Source of the DNA: Enterobacteriaceae bacterium RIT714
Lineage (GTDB): Bacteria > Pseudomonadota > Gammaproteobacteria > Enterobacterales > Enterobacteriaceae
NCBI GenBank assembly: GCA_009668015.1
Contig: WJYB01000016.1
Span: 18,236 to 82,235 of the forward strand
Length of the DNA stretch: 64,000 nt
Direction of reading: 5' to 3'
A model generated the notes under the pieces. That model searched no databases. It was not told the origin of the DNA and saw only the letters and a program-made list of their open reading frames with translations. Positions 17,644 to 25,454 of this stretch are shown here, piece after piece (positions within the stretch are counted from its first letter, which is position 1; every line of letters begins with the position of its first letter). Made by a program: the position numbers and the translations under genes.

Positions 17644-18821
17644 TTCAGATCCTCATTCAACAACATATTACCATCAGTGGTATAGGTGCAATGGTGCTCG
17701 TTTTCCAGGTCGCGGTAAAAACCTTTCAATTTCTTCCATTTTATGACAGCCAGTGCTGCGTTAAGCGCATTTAAATCAGCAACCTGTATATTTGAAGCGT
17801 AGATATCTTTCTCCCCTCCACCAGCAAAAGAGATACGCCCCGAATGTACGTGTTCGCGTTTGTCCTTAGTACTGGTGGTTACTCTAAGAATGCCACCAAG
17901 ACTACCGTTCACCAATTCAAGGCCCATCCCAACATCAATGAAGGAAACACTAAGCGACTCCAGCTTTTGGATGATCGCTTTTTTTTCTTCACCAGCATCC
18001 ATGCAAACAAATGCAAACGTAGTTCCGTTTATCAGGCTGAGGTTGGAATCGCTCAATCTGACAGGATGTACAATAATATTGCGATGCATTCTTTCGTAAA
18101 TGCCCTTGAAATAGTCAACTTTCAAAGGTGCATTACGAAGTTCCTCCAATAGTGGAGCTCCAGGAGTACGAAATGCGTTATGTTGAAGAAACTCATCAGC
18201 ATCAAATAAGCGAATTTCGCGCACCGGTGTTTTAGACACTAAATCAATAATGTAGCTCCCCGTTCCGCCAGTACCAATAATCGAAACAATCTCACCTTCT
18301 AATTTCTCAGACAGCTTCCCAATTCCCGCACGATCGGACGCGGTATCAATGTAATTAAAAACACTGTCCATTTCAGTTTCATCAGGAGTCCGAAATATTT
18401 TAGGGCTAATCCCCGGTTGTAATACTGCTGCCGGGCCTGAGAGGATGGTTGCATAAGTTGACATCTTAGCAAAATAGTCTGGATACCCTTGCGGCCCTGG
18501 CTTACTTGAAAAACCGTGCTCGGCAGTAAGGCCATGACCAAAATCAAAGTGTTGAGATACATGACGGATTTCATTTAAAGGAACTCCATTTGCTTTGCAC
18601 GGATATTCCCCATCCCAGTGTATTACGTGATTTTCAGGTTTGCGGGTGTGATCACCCGCCAGATCCAGAGATGTCACAAGGGTCCCTTTGCGTACACATT
18701 TTTGTGCATTGACATAGGGGACTTCCCGCATCACCAGAAAAGCACCAATCACCTGTACATAATAGCCAGCTTCGCGAAGCTGGCGTAAATCACTATTAAG
18801 ACTGAACAGTTTTTGTGACAT
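17637..18821 (-). CDS. ThiF/E1-like adenylyltransferase with DUF6791-type N-terminus
   Basis: The 394-residue protein should activate the ubiquitin-like partner by adenylation. Its Rossmann domain has the E1/ThiF nucleotide motif GTGGTGS (183-189), the acidic strand end LFDADEF (205-211) and the conserved Asn/Arg of QHNAFR (213-218). The first 140 residues form a separate domain resembling DUF6791, with WDGEYPC placing Cys75 in an E2-like context. It could supply the carrier function that otherwise needs a separate E2. The ATG at 18821 lies within the multiubiquitin gene (26-base overlap), so the two are coupled. A longer frame to 18881 lacks a ribosome site. E1-type chemistry is confident; the role of the N-terminal domain is inference. 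Confidence 0.85.
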   Translation of the reverse strand: MSQKLFSLNSDLRQLREAGYYVQVIGAFLVMREVPYVNAQKCVRKGTLVTSLDLAGDHTRKPENHVIHWDGEYPCKANGVPLNEIRHVSQHFDFGHGLTAEHGFSSKPGPQGYPDYFAKMSTYATILSGPAAVLQPGISPKIFRTPDETEMDSVFNYIDTASDRAGIGKLSEKLEGEIVSIIGTGGTGSYIIDLVSKTPVREIRLFDADEFLQHNAFRTPGAPLLEELRNAPLKVDYFKGIYERMHRNIIVHPVRLSDSNLSLINGTTFAFVCMDAGEEKKAIIQKLESLSVSFIDVGMGLELVNGSLGGILRVTTSTKDKREHVHSGRISFAGGGEKDIYASNIQVADLNALNAALAVIKWKKLKGFYRDLENEHHCTYTTDGNMLLNEDLKC

Positions 18822-19551
18822 TGAAAATCGTCCCCTGATGTTTAACTTCGACAACACCGCCCTCAGCCAGCTCACCAGCATGTGGTCTGGATTCTGCGTG
18901 GCGATAGGTCATGGAATAGATAACGTTTGACTCAACAGGGGCACCGGGAAACGCCAGTTGCACAACCTGCTCGAAAGTTACCCACTTATCGGACACCGAT
19001 TCCTCGCGTGAATTAACAATAATGGTGTAACCCTGCTCCGGACGTTTAGCAGTGATGAAGTGCTCAATGCCCGATGCAGTAAGATCCAACAACTCACCAG
19101 GTTCAATAATACGGTCGGTTCCTCCCCGAACCTCCAGAAAAACGGCCTGCTCAGGCCCAATACCGGACAATACATACAAAACATGGCCTTCAATAGCAGG
19201 CATACCCCATACAAGCTGGCGATCATCAAGCGTCAGCTTGAAGTCCCGATCGGTACGGAAAGCAATAAACCGTTCAGCACCCCATCCCCGTAAATCAAAG
19301 GTTTCATCAAGTCGGATATCTTCAAAATCACCAGACTGCAATATCGCACAAAGAGTAATTTCATCGCGGTCATCGAGACCTGCCGCAGACAAAATCTGCC
19401 GCCCGGTAGGTACCGGATCAGAAACGAAAGCTGGCTGAAAATCCACGCTTTCAATGGCTACGCTGATGCGATATTCACGTGCAGCCCTTAACGGACGGTT
19501 CTCACGAACGGCATCGCCAACATCATCAAAATCATTTTGAACAGAGTTCAT
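18796..19551 (-). CDS. Multiubiquitin-domain protein (three ubiquitin-like repeats)
   Basis: The 251-residue protein consists of a polar N-terminal tail (1-26) and three tandem beta-grasp units at about 27-97, 102-170 and 172-248. The last has the family signature TFEQVVQLAFPGAP, then VIYSMTYRHA, then GGVVEVKHQGTIFNVTKT. These correspond to the multiubiquitin family of bacterial ubiquitin-like modifiers. The C-terminus ends in KTVQS with no Gly-Gly, so the conjugation chemistry must differ from that of ubiquitin, or the protein acts as a scaffold. It overlaps the E1-like gene by 26 bases and follows the helicase gene after 88 bases. The domain assignment is from sequence pattern. Confidence 0.85.
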   Translation of the reverse strand: MNSVQNDFDDVGDAVRENRPLRAAREYRISVAIESVDFQPAFVSDPVPTGRQILSAAGLDDRDEITLCAILQSGDFEDIRLDETFDLRGWGAERFIAFRTDRDFKLTLDDRQLVWGMPAIEGHVLYVLSGIGPEQAVFLEVRGGTDRIIEPGELLDLTASGIEHFITAKRPEQGYTIIVNSREESVSDKWVTFEQVVQLAFPGAPVESNVIYSMTYRHAESRPHAGELAEGGVVEVKHQGTIFNVTKTVQS

Positions 19552-19639
19552 ATCACTACCTTTTAAAGTTTTTGCCTGAAGGAGTTTTCTGGCTACATTC
19601 CTTTAATCGGGTGATCAGAACGCCGTCGGTAAATTTTTT

Positions 19640-22600
19640 TTAGAATTTTTTCTTGAGGGGGCCAGCGGGGGCTTCACCGCAGATAAAAAACGCAGGACAT
19701 CCGGGGCAGCTAAACGTAGAGTCAGATGTTTTAAAATCGCCACTACGTATGCGAGTGAGGATCTCTCGTAATTTATTTTCGCATTTGTTCAGTGTTTGCG
19801 GCTTAAGGTTGAGAGGATAAACCGTATTATCGGCCAAGTAGACCAACTCTACTGATGAACCGGGAAAAACGTTCTTTGTGGCAAGTGAAAACGCTTCATG
19901 TCTGATACCTTTCGGACCTGTCCCGGGGGCATGCCCTGTAAATATGCAACGTAACGTACGCAAATCACCTCGTATCAGCATTTCATCAGCACGAACCGTT
20001 ACCTTTGCATCGGTAAGGCCCAACACGAACTCATCCAATATTTCAACAGATGCACCCTTTCTGGACTGGGTAAAGAAGGTGAGCATTTTTTCGGCAATAT
20101 TGCGATAGTCGTCTACGTAACCATGTTCATGCAACCCCTGCTTTACAAAAGCAGTTTCCAGAATAGGTTGCCAGTCAGGCACGTGCCCGTTACCCAGTTT
20201 GGTTATGGTCTGAAGCACATCGCGTACCGCTTCATGCATTTGCATAAATGCTGTTTCTTGTCGACGACCACCGATTGACAGAAGATGTGTATAAAGAAAA
20301 CGTCTGGGACAGGTATTATATAAATCTAAAGCATTAGCACTGAAATTTACGTCTCCCTGAAACTCAACAGGTAGAGGCGTATTTTCTGGCGCTATAGGCA
20401 GCTTTAATATGGGAGTTATAACATTGCGCGAAACAGCCCCCATTCTGTCCAAAAAGTCGGAAAGTCGACGCAAGGATTTGTTCTGACCTTTAGTCGTTGC
20501 ACCGTAAAAAAACAGTCGGTCCTTTGCACGGGACATTGCCACATAAAAAAGACATTCTTGTTCATTCTCATGGGCTTCTTTGGCTATATCTTCGGACGAA
20601 CCGTTCCCACCAGCAACCATACCCTCAGGCGGAGGGCATTTTACTCCTCTATATGAACCCGGGATTGTATCCTTATTCACGCCACTTAAATGAACAACAG
20701 GGAACTCAAGACCTTTTGCACCATGAATTGTCATTAATTTGACTGCATCAATATTTTGAGTTGCTGCTGGAAGCTGTCTGAGGTCGCGATCGTCGTTGAG
20801 CTTGAGTAAACGACGTATCCGCGTCATCATTTTCATTATCGGAAAACCACTGCCCCTGAACTGCTGCCGGGCAAAATTCATAAACTGCCAGATAGCAATA
20901 CCGCGAGCCTGTCCATTAACCGCTTCCGACGTTGCAATTTGAGCCACTACGCGCGTACGATCTAACAAGACCGTAGCAAGCACGGACCATGGATGAGAAG
21001 CACTACTAAAGCCATGTAGTACATTCTTTATTTTCTCAAACGAGGACAATCCCTCCGGCGATAAGGACAGCGACGATATCTCCCAGTTTCCGGGCTCATT
21101 ATCTGTTATACGGAAGTGTTCCAGCACCTGAGTAACATCTTCCATCGGCATCTGAAATTCCGGCCAACATGCAATACGAATTAACCCCATTGCTCGTTTA
21201 TCAGTTAGAAGAGAAACTAGCGCCACAAGATCCTTAACTTCCTGACGTTCAAAAAGGCTGCCCAGAAATAATACAGGGATACCTAATCGTTCCAGATCCT
21301 GCCCTAACGCAGAGAGTTTTTCATTTCCACGACAAAAAACCGCCTGATCACGATAACTAAATCCAATTTCTCGCATTCGTAATATAGACTCAGCTAAAGC
21401 GGAACTTACCAAATCTCCGCTTTCTACTGTTTGTATTTCAGGCAGTGATCCCGATGCGGGGCGATTTGCCGCAAGATGGCTCTTGATCCCCCCCGTTTTC
21501 ATTTCTGACGCAAACGCAGAAAATGCTGTAACAATCTCTGAAACAGAACGGTAATTAATCTCAAGTGATTGAGATTCTCCGCCAGGAAAATCATCCACAC
21601 AAAAACGCGATATATTAAATGATGATGCTCCACGAAAACGGTAAATTGATTGCTTGGCATCACCAACTACCCAAAGATTTTCACCATCAGGTTTGAGAGC
21701 CTTTAATAACCGAATGCTGCTTCTGTTAACGTCTTGATATTCATCAACCATTACATGTTGATAATTATGCTGCAATTGCTGGCGCAACTCCTCATTTGTT
21801 TCAAGCAATTGTACCGGACGCATAACCAAATCACCAAAATCCAGACATCCCCTCTGTTTCTTTATCTTCTCGTAGGTGTCATAAACGACAGCAACCTCCA
21901 GCGCTCGTTCGGCAGTTTCACGTTCTTCAGCATTACTGGCATTATTGAGCATTTCCTGTGCAAGGATGCGGTATTGCAATGCATCTGTAACTTCATCTTT
22001 TGCCCGAGAGATAGCATTCAAAATATCAACAATATTTTGAGAAGGGTCATATAAATTACGATAATGTACGAGATTAAGACGTAAAAACTCTTCTTCCAGA
22101 AGCTCTACGGCTTCTGACCGATCCATTAATCGGGGCTCCGCAGGTAGATCACATAGATCATGGAAACGCCGGAGCAAATCAAGACCAAAGCCATGAAAAG
22201 TTCCCACCCAGAGTGCCGCTGCCGCATGCGGTTGTTTCCTAGCGATACGCTCAGACATCTCTGCTGCTGCTTTATTAGAGAACGTCAACAGGAGTATGCG
22301 CCGTGGATCAATTCCATCATTAAACAGACTTTCCACTCTCGCTACGAGGGTTCGCGTTTTGCCTGTACCCGGCCCCGCCTGGAGCAAGAAAGCTTTCCCT
22401 CTATGCCTGACCGCTTCAATTTGCTTGTCATTAAGCGACATATCTGGTTCGGACTGGCGTGGTTTATGCTCAACCATTGGAAGTAGCATTGCATCAAGCA
22501 TCTGTTGGGCGACAACATCGAAAGGTGCACCGAGTTTGCTGGATATATCACTACAGCTCATACCACATTCAAGATGTAACTTTTTAACAGCCGAACGCGG

Positions 22601-23032
22601 TAGCAGAAACTCCCTAGCGAAAAGATCCATCTGAACTTCGCGCCGTTGTCGATGGCTATAATCTACAACACGGTCTATTCCCGTTGGCGCAGGTTCTGCT
22701 GTACGCGCAGGGTCGATATCAATGACATATTCATCCTGCGTATCGTCGCCTAACTCAACATGCCCGATTTCGTGTGCAACCAGAAATGCTTGCTCGAACA
22801 ATGAACCAGAGTCTTCATGTGTAATTAACCTGTAAGCACTATCAAAAAACGCACGGCTACCATTTAGCTCATCAGAACCTTGTAAACATTTCTCTACGTC
22901 GATACTACGAGAATTAGCTTCACCAACAACAAAAGCATAAGGCTTCCAGGGATCTAAACCTCTGCTGATAGCAGCATAATGTAGTTGCTCAGCACGCTGG
23001 CGCGCAATCTCGATGGCATCCACGTCATTCAT
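19640..23032 (-). CDS. ImmA/IrrE metallopeptidase-UvrD helicase fusion with RecB-like C-terminus
   Basis: This 1130-residue protein joins three parts. Residues about 1-180 form an ImmA/IrrE-type zinc peptidase with HEIGH (87-91) and a downstream Glu in MDLFAREF. Residues about 200-850 are a superfamily 1 helicase: Walker A AGPGTGKT (219-226), TFSNKAAAEMSERI, DEYQD (430-434), GDAKQSIYRFRGA (457-469) and a late MTIHGAKGLEFPVVHL motif. Residues about 895-1130 resemble the RecB/AddB nuclease fold with CPRRFLY (near 907) and CPGCPAFFIC (1109-1118), an iron-sulfur-like cysteine set, but the nuclease DxK-type motif is not recognisable. The ATG at 23032 is flush with the ribosome site; GTG at 23023 is better spaced. 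It overlaps the 189-aa gene by eight bases. Confidence 0.88.
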   Translation of the reverse strand: MNDVDAIEIARQRAEQLHYAAISRGLDPWKPYAFVVGEANSRSIDVEKCLQGSDELNGSRAFFDSAYRLITHEDSGSLFEQAFLVAHEIGHVELGDDTQDEYVIDIDPARTAEPAPTGIDRVVDYSHRQRREVQMDLFAREFLLPRSAVKKLHLECGMSCSDISSKLGAPFDVVAQQMLDAMLLPMVEHKPRQSEPDMSLNDKQIEAVRHRGKAFLLQAGPGTGKTRTLVARVESLFNDGIDPRRILLLTFSNKAAAEMSERIARKQPHAAAALWVGTFHGFGLDLLRRFHDLCDLPAEPRLMDRSEAVELLEEEFLRLNLVHYRNLYDPSQNIVDILNAISRAKDEVTDALQYRILAQEMLNNASNAEERETAERALEVAVVYDTYEKIKKQRGCLDFGDLVMRPVQLLETNEELRQQLQHNYQHVMVDEYQDVNRSSIRLLKALKPDGENLWVVGDAKQSIYRFRGASSFNISRFCVDDFPGGESQSLEINYRSVSEIVTAFSAFASEMKTGGIKSHLAANRPASGSLPEIQTVESGDLVSSALAESILRMREIGFSYRDQAVFCRGNEKLSALGQDLERLGIPVLFLGSLFERQEVKDLVALVSLLTDKRAMGLIRIACWPEFQMPMEDVTQVLEHFRITDNEPGNWEISSLSLSPEGLSSFEKIKNVLHGFSSASHPWSVLATVLLDRTRVVAQIATSEAVNGQARGIAIWQFMNFARQQFRGSGFPIMKMMTRIRRLLKLNDDRDLRQLPAATQNIDAVKLMTIHGAKGLEFPVVHLSGVNKDTIPGSYRGVKCPPPEGMVAGGNGSSEDIAKEAHENEQECLFYVAMSRAKDRLFFYGATTKGQNKSLRRLSDFLDRMGAVSRNVITPILKLPIAPENTPLPVEFQGDVNFSANALDLYNTCPRRFLYTHLLSIGGRRQETAFMQMHEAVRDVLQTITKLGNGHVPDWQPILETAFVKQGLHEHGYVDDYRNIAEKMLTFFTQSRKGASVEILDEFVLGLTDAKVTVRADEMLIRGDLRTLRCIFTGHAPGTGPKGIRHEAFSLATKNVFPGSSVELVYLADNTVYPLNLKPQTLNKCENKLREILTRIRSGDFKTSDSTFSCPGCPAFFICGEAPAGPLKKKF

Positions 23033-23594
23033 CTCCCTTTATTATTTCTTGAATACGCTCTTCAGAAACTTGTGCATCACGTAGAATTTTTTCGAAAGAT
23101 GTTCTGGTTGGTGCTGTAGGCTTAACTTCCGATTTATAACTTCGGCTAACAGGCGCTTGTGGCGGTTGTGTTAAAAAATTCCTTAGTTGCACGGTTGTCA
23201 CCTGTAGCGATTCCGCAAGGCTACTAAGAAAGTGTAAGGGAATAGAGGCTAAATCAACTCTTCTTCCGCCAAAAGCAATTAAAACCTGTTTTGGAAGGTT
23301 AAGTAGCTTTGCTGCGGCTGAGAACCGCTGTGGAGGTATATTCACTTGTACAATTTGCTGGGTAAGACCGGTCCGAAAACGCTCCATCGCCGATTCAACA
23401 CTCAGTACATCAGTCGCAGTAAGCGGCATATCGTCGTCAACTTCACGAGCCAGCTCGCGCGCGAGGTCGACCAATTCTTCCGCATATTCAGGGAATTTAG
23501 TCAGATACCTTAGTAAAGTATCTTTACCAGCGTCGAATTCAACTGAGAAATCTCTCAGTATATCTTCACGAGAAATAGTCTGATTTTTCATCAT
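23025..23594 (-). CDS. 189-aa protein, XRE/antitoxin-like, partner of the peptidase-helicase
   Basis: I do not recognise a named family. The acidic N-terminal part (REDILRDFSVEFDAGKDTLL, then ARELAREVDDDMPLTATDV) is followed by a region that reads like a regulatory domain next to ImmA-type peptidases (RFSAAAKLLNLPKQVLIAFG, then FLSSLAESLQVTTVQLRNFL). A proline-rich linker and a basic C-terminal helix follow. ImmA/IrrE peptidases commonly cleave an XRE-like repressor encoded beside them, so this protein may be the substrate. It overlaps both neighbours (4 bases with the sigma-like gene, 8 bases with the helicase). The function is inference. Confidence 0.7.
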   Translation of the reverse strand: MMKNQTISREDILRDFSVEFDAGKDTLLRYLTKFPEYAEELVDLARELAREVDDDMPLTATDVLSVESAMERFRTGLTQQIVQVNIPPQRFSAAAKLLNLPKQVLIAFGGRRVDLASIPLHFLSSLAESLQVTTVQLRNFLTQPPQAPVSRSYKSEVKPTAPTRTSFEKILRDAQVSEERIQEIIKGDE

Positions 23595-24367
23595 ACCTTC
23601 TCCTTTTCTTCAAGGCGTTTACGCAATGTTGCAAATGCATAATCGCGGTGAGTACGAATGGTTTTGTCCGACTTCTTTAATGCCTTACTGATTGTCATTT
23701 CATTTGGATCTTTTGAGATAATGGGTATTTCTTGACGCCACATCTCAACGATGCGCTGTTGAAGTGGTGGTAGAGCATTAATCGCGGCATCCAACCTTCG
23801 TCGGTAATTTTCTTTGTCAAGTTCATATGGTTCGAAGGGATCGTAGGATTCTATCGCTCTTTCAACCTCTGGCGAGATCTCTTCGTCTTCACAACCAAGC
23901 TCTTGAGTTCGGTTTTCTTTAGACTGAACTTGTCTTTTCGCATCAACTCGATCCCTAGCCAACGCGCCATTAAAATTGACTTCAAAATAGTCAAGCCGAT
24001 CATCGTAATCAGCTTGATCTATCAATAGCAGGTCTATGAAATCATCACGGACTTTGTCCCGGATCGCCATACTGCTCATCGATGCTGTTTTTCCATCCAG
24101 GCTATTGGGCTTAGGGAGGTTCCGATGAATTCTTTCCAGCAAAGCTTTAAGCAACGTTTCACGGAGCGAAGGGTTACCCGAGTTTCGTACAAAATAAAGT
24201 AAAGCTTCACTCGAGATAAAACCGGGGGTGTTTTTAGGCCAAACAACGCCTCTGCTTGCAACATCATCATCACTGAGCTTTTCAAGTTCATTGATCTCGG
24301 CCTCAACGATTTCTCGCCGAGCATAAACCACACCTTCTCTGGTTAATTTTCTTAGTGGTCGAGCCAT
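23591..24367 (-). CDS. Sigma-70 region-4-like protein
   Basis: The C-terminal 65 residues of this 258-residue protein resemble region 4 of sigma factors: INALPPLQQRIVEMWRQEIP, then a helix-turn-helix TISKALKKSDKTIRTHRDYA, then TLRKRLEE. The N-terminal two-thirds are charged and helical and lack an obvious region 2, so it may be a divergent sigma factor or a regulator that uses the fold only for DNA or RNA polymerase contact. It opens the six-gene operon. The 91-base gap behind the Wadjet genes leaves room for its own promoter. The following start overlaps its stop (ATGATG). Confidence 0.7.
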   Translation of the reverse strand: MARPLRKLTREGVVYARREIVEAEINELEKLSDDDVASRGVVWPKNTPGFISSEALLYFVRNSGNPSLRETLLKALLERIHRNLPKPNSLDGKTASMSSMAIRDKVRDDFIDLLLIDQADYDDRLDYFEVNFNGALARDRVDAKRQVQSKENRTQELGCEDEEISPEVERAIESYDPFEPYELDKENYRRRLDAAINALPPLQQRIVEMWRQEIPIISKDPNEMTISKALKKSDKTIRTHRDYAFATLRKRLEEKEKV

Positions 24368-24458
24368 AATCCACCCTGTACTTGATGATTTTCATAAAGT
24401 TATCAATAAATAAGCTTAACAATTAAAGCATTTTTCTTAGGATATAGGAAAGCGCCGT

Positions 24459-25454
24459 TCAGCTAAATTGCCTCGTAACTAATATTGTTACCGTTTCTTC
24501 CATCGGATTACCCATCAACTTCTGTATCGCTGCAATACAACGGTAATCCACAACCAACACCTCCTGTTCAATCCAGCGCTGTTCCTGCCTTAATTGAGCA
24601 AGTTGAGGGCAATCCGGCGCGGTATCCCAGGCATGTTTTCCGGCCCCAATCATATCATTAACCTGGTGTGCTGACGGCCAAAAGTCCGGTAACCAGATCC
24701 GGCAAGGTCGGGCCAATGAGTGGGAAAGTTGTCGGGCAATCGTCAGACCATTCGGATCGAGATCGGGAAAATGTACCCAGGGTATATCCTGCCCGTATTG
24801 AGAAATCCACCGGCAGGCGGGGAGATAATTCAGGCCAGGGGCAAAGATCAGTATCAAACCATCAACTAGCGGTATATCAACATAGGCACCTAAATTTTCG
24901 ACGGTCATGATCAGTTGCGCCGATGACATGTCCACAGAGAGTAAATCAAGTAGCATTCGTTCTGGCAAACAGCACTCCGAACGCCATCGACTCTCATCAT
25001 CTGCAAACAAAACATTTTCCCTGTTATTGCTGGTAAACGTCAGCCGCAGCTCCGTCCCCTGGCTACGAAGCCGTAAGACATCATCATAGGTAACGGTTTG
25101 CCCTTTGGCCAAGGGTTGGCTCAGTCCTGCTTTACTATTACCTCGCCATGCCGACGCCGATTTATGATGGATCCTCTGCATGCGGCGAGGGATAGCCGGA
25201 CGATGCCGTTTTCTGCCAATGATCTGTTGTTGTATCTGTTGCTGCACTTGTGCGAGCAGAATTTCCAGGCGTTCGCTTTCCACAAGCCGCCAGCGATTGC
25301 GCGTGTAAGGGACGATAATACCCAGTTCAACCAGATAATTTCGCAGCGACCTTTCCTTAGCATTTTCGGACATCATTTGCCGTTCTTTTAGTTGCTGAAG
25401 AATATCGCCAAGTTCACTGATCGGGAAACCTAACTGAAACAGTTCCTTATGCAT
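24459..25454 (-). CDS. jetD: Wadjet JetD (MksG-like, Toprim nuclease subunit)
   Basis: JetD is the nuclease that cuts circular plasmids recognised by the JetABC condensin. In the 331-residue product the Toprim-type acidic residues are visible: Glu in MTVENLGAYV (about 183-192) and Asp-x-Asp in HFPDLDPNGLTIA (about 229-241), which resemble the topoisomerase VI A subunit. An N-terminal winged-helix-like part (about 1-90) precedes them. The ATG shares one base with the jetC stop (TAATG). It is the last gene of the jetABCD set, the usual order. Confident as a member of the Wadjet nuclease family. Confidence 0.87.
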   Translation of the reverse strand: MHKELFQLGFPISELGDILQQLKERQMMSENAKERSLRNYLVELGIIVPYTRNRWRLVESERLEILLAQVQQQIQQQIIGRKRHRPAIPRRMQRIHHKSASAWRGNSKAGLSQPLAKGQTVTYDDVLRLRSQGTELRLTFTSNNRENVLFADDESRWRSECCLPERMLLDLLSVDMSSAQLIMTVENLGAYVDIPLVDGLILIFAPGLNYLPACRWISQYGQDIPWVHFPDLDPNGLTIARQLSHSLARPCRIWLPDFWPSAHQVNDMIGAGKHAWDTAPDCPQLAQLRQEQRWIEQEVLVVDYRCIAAIQKLMGNPMEETVTILVTRQFS

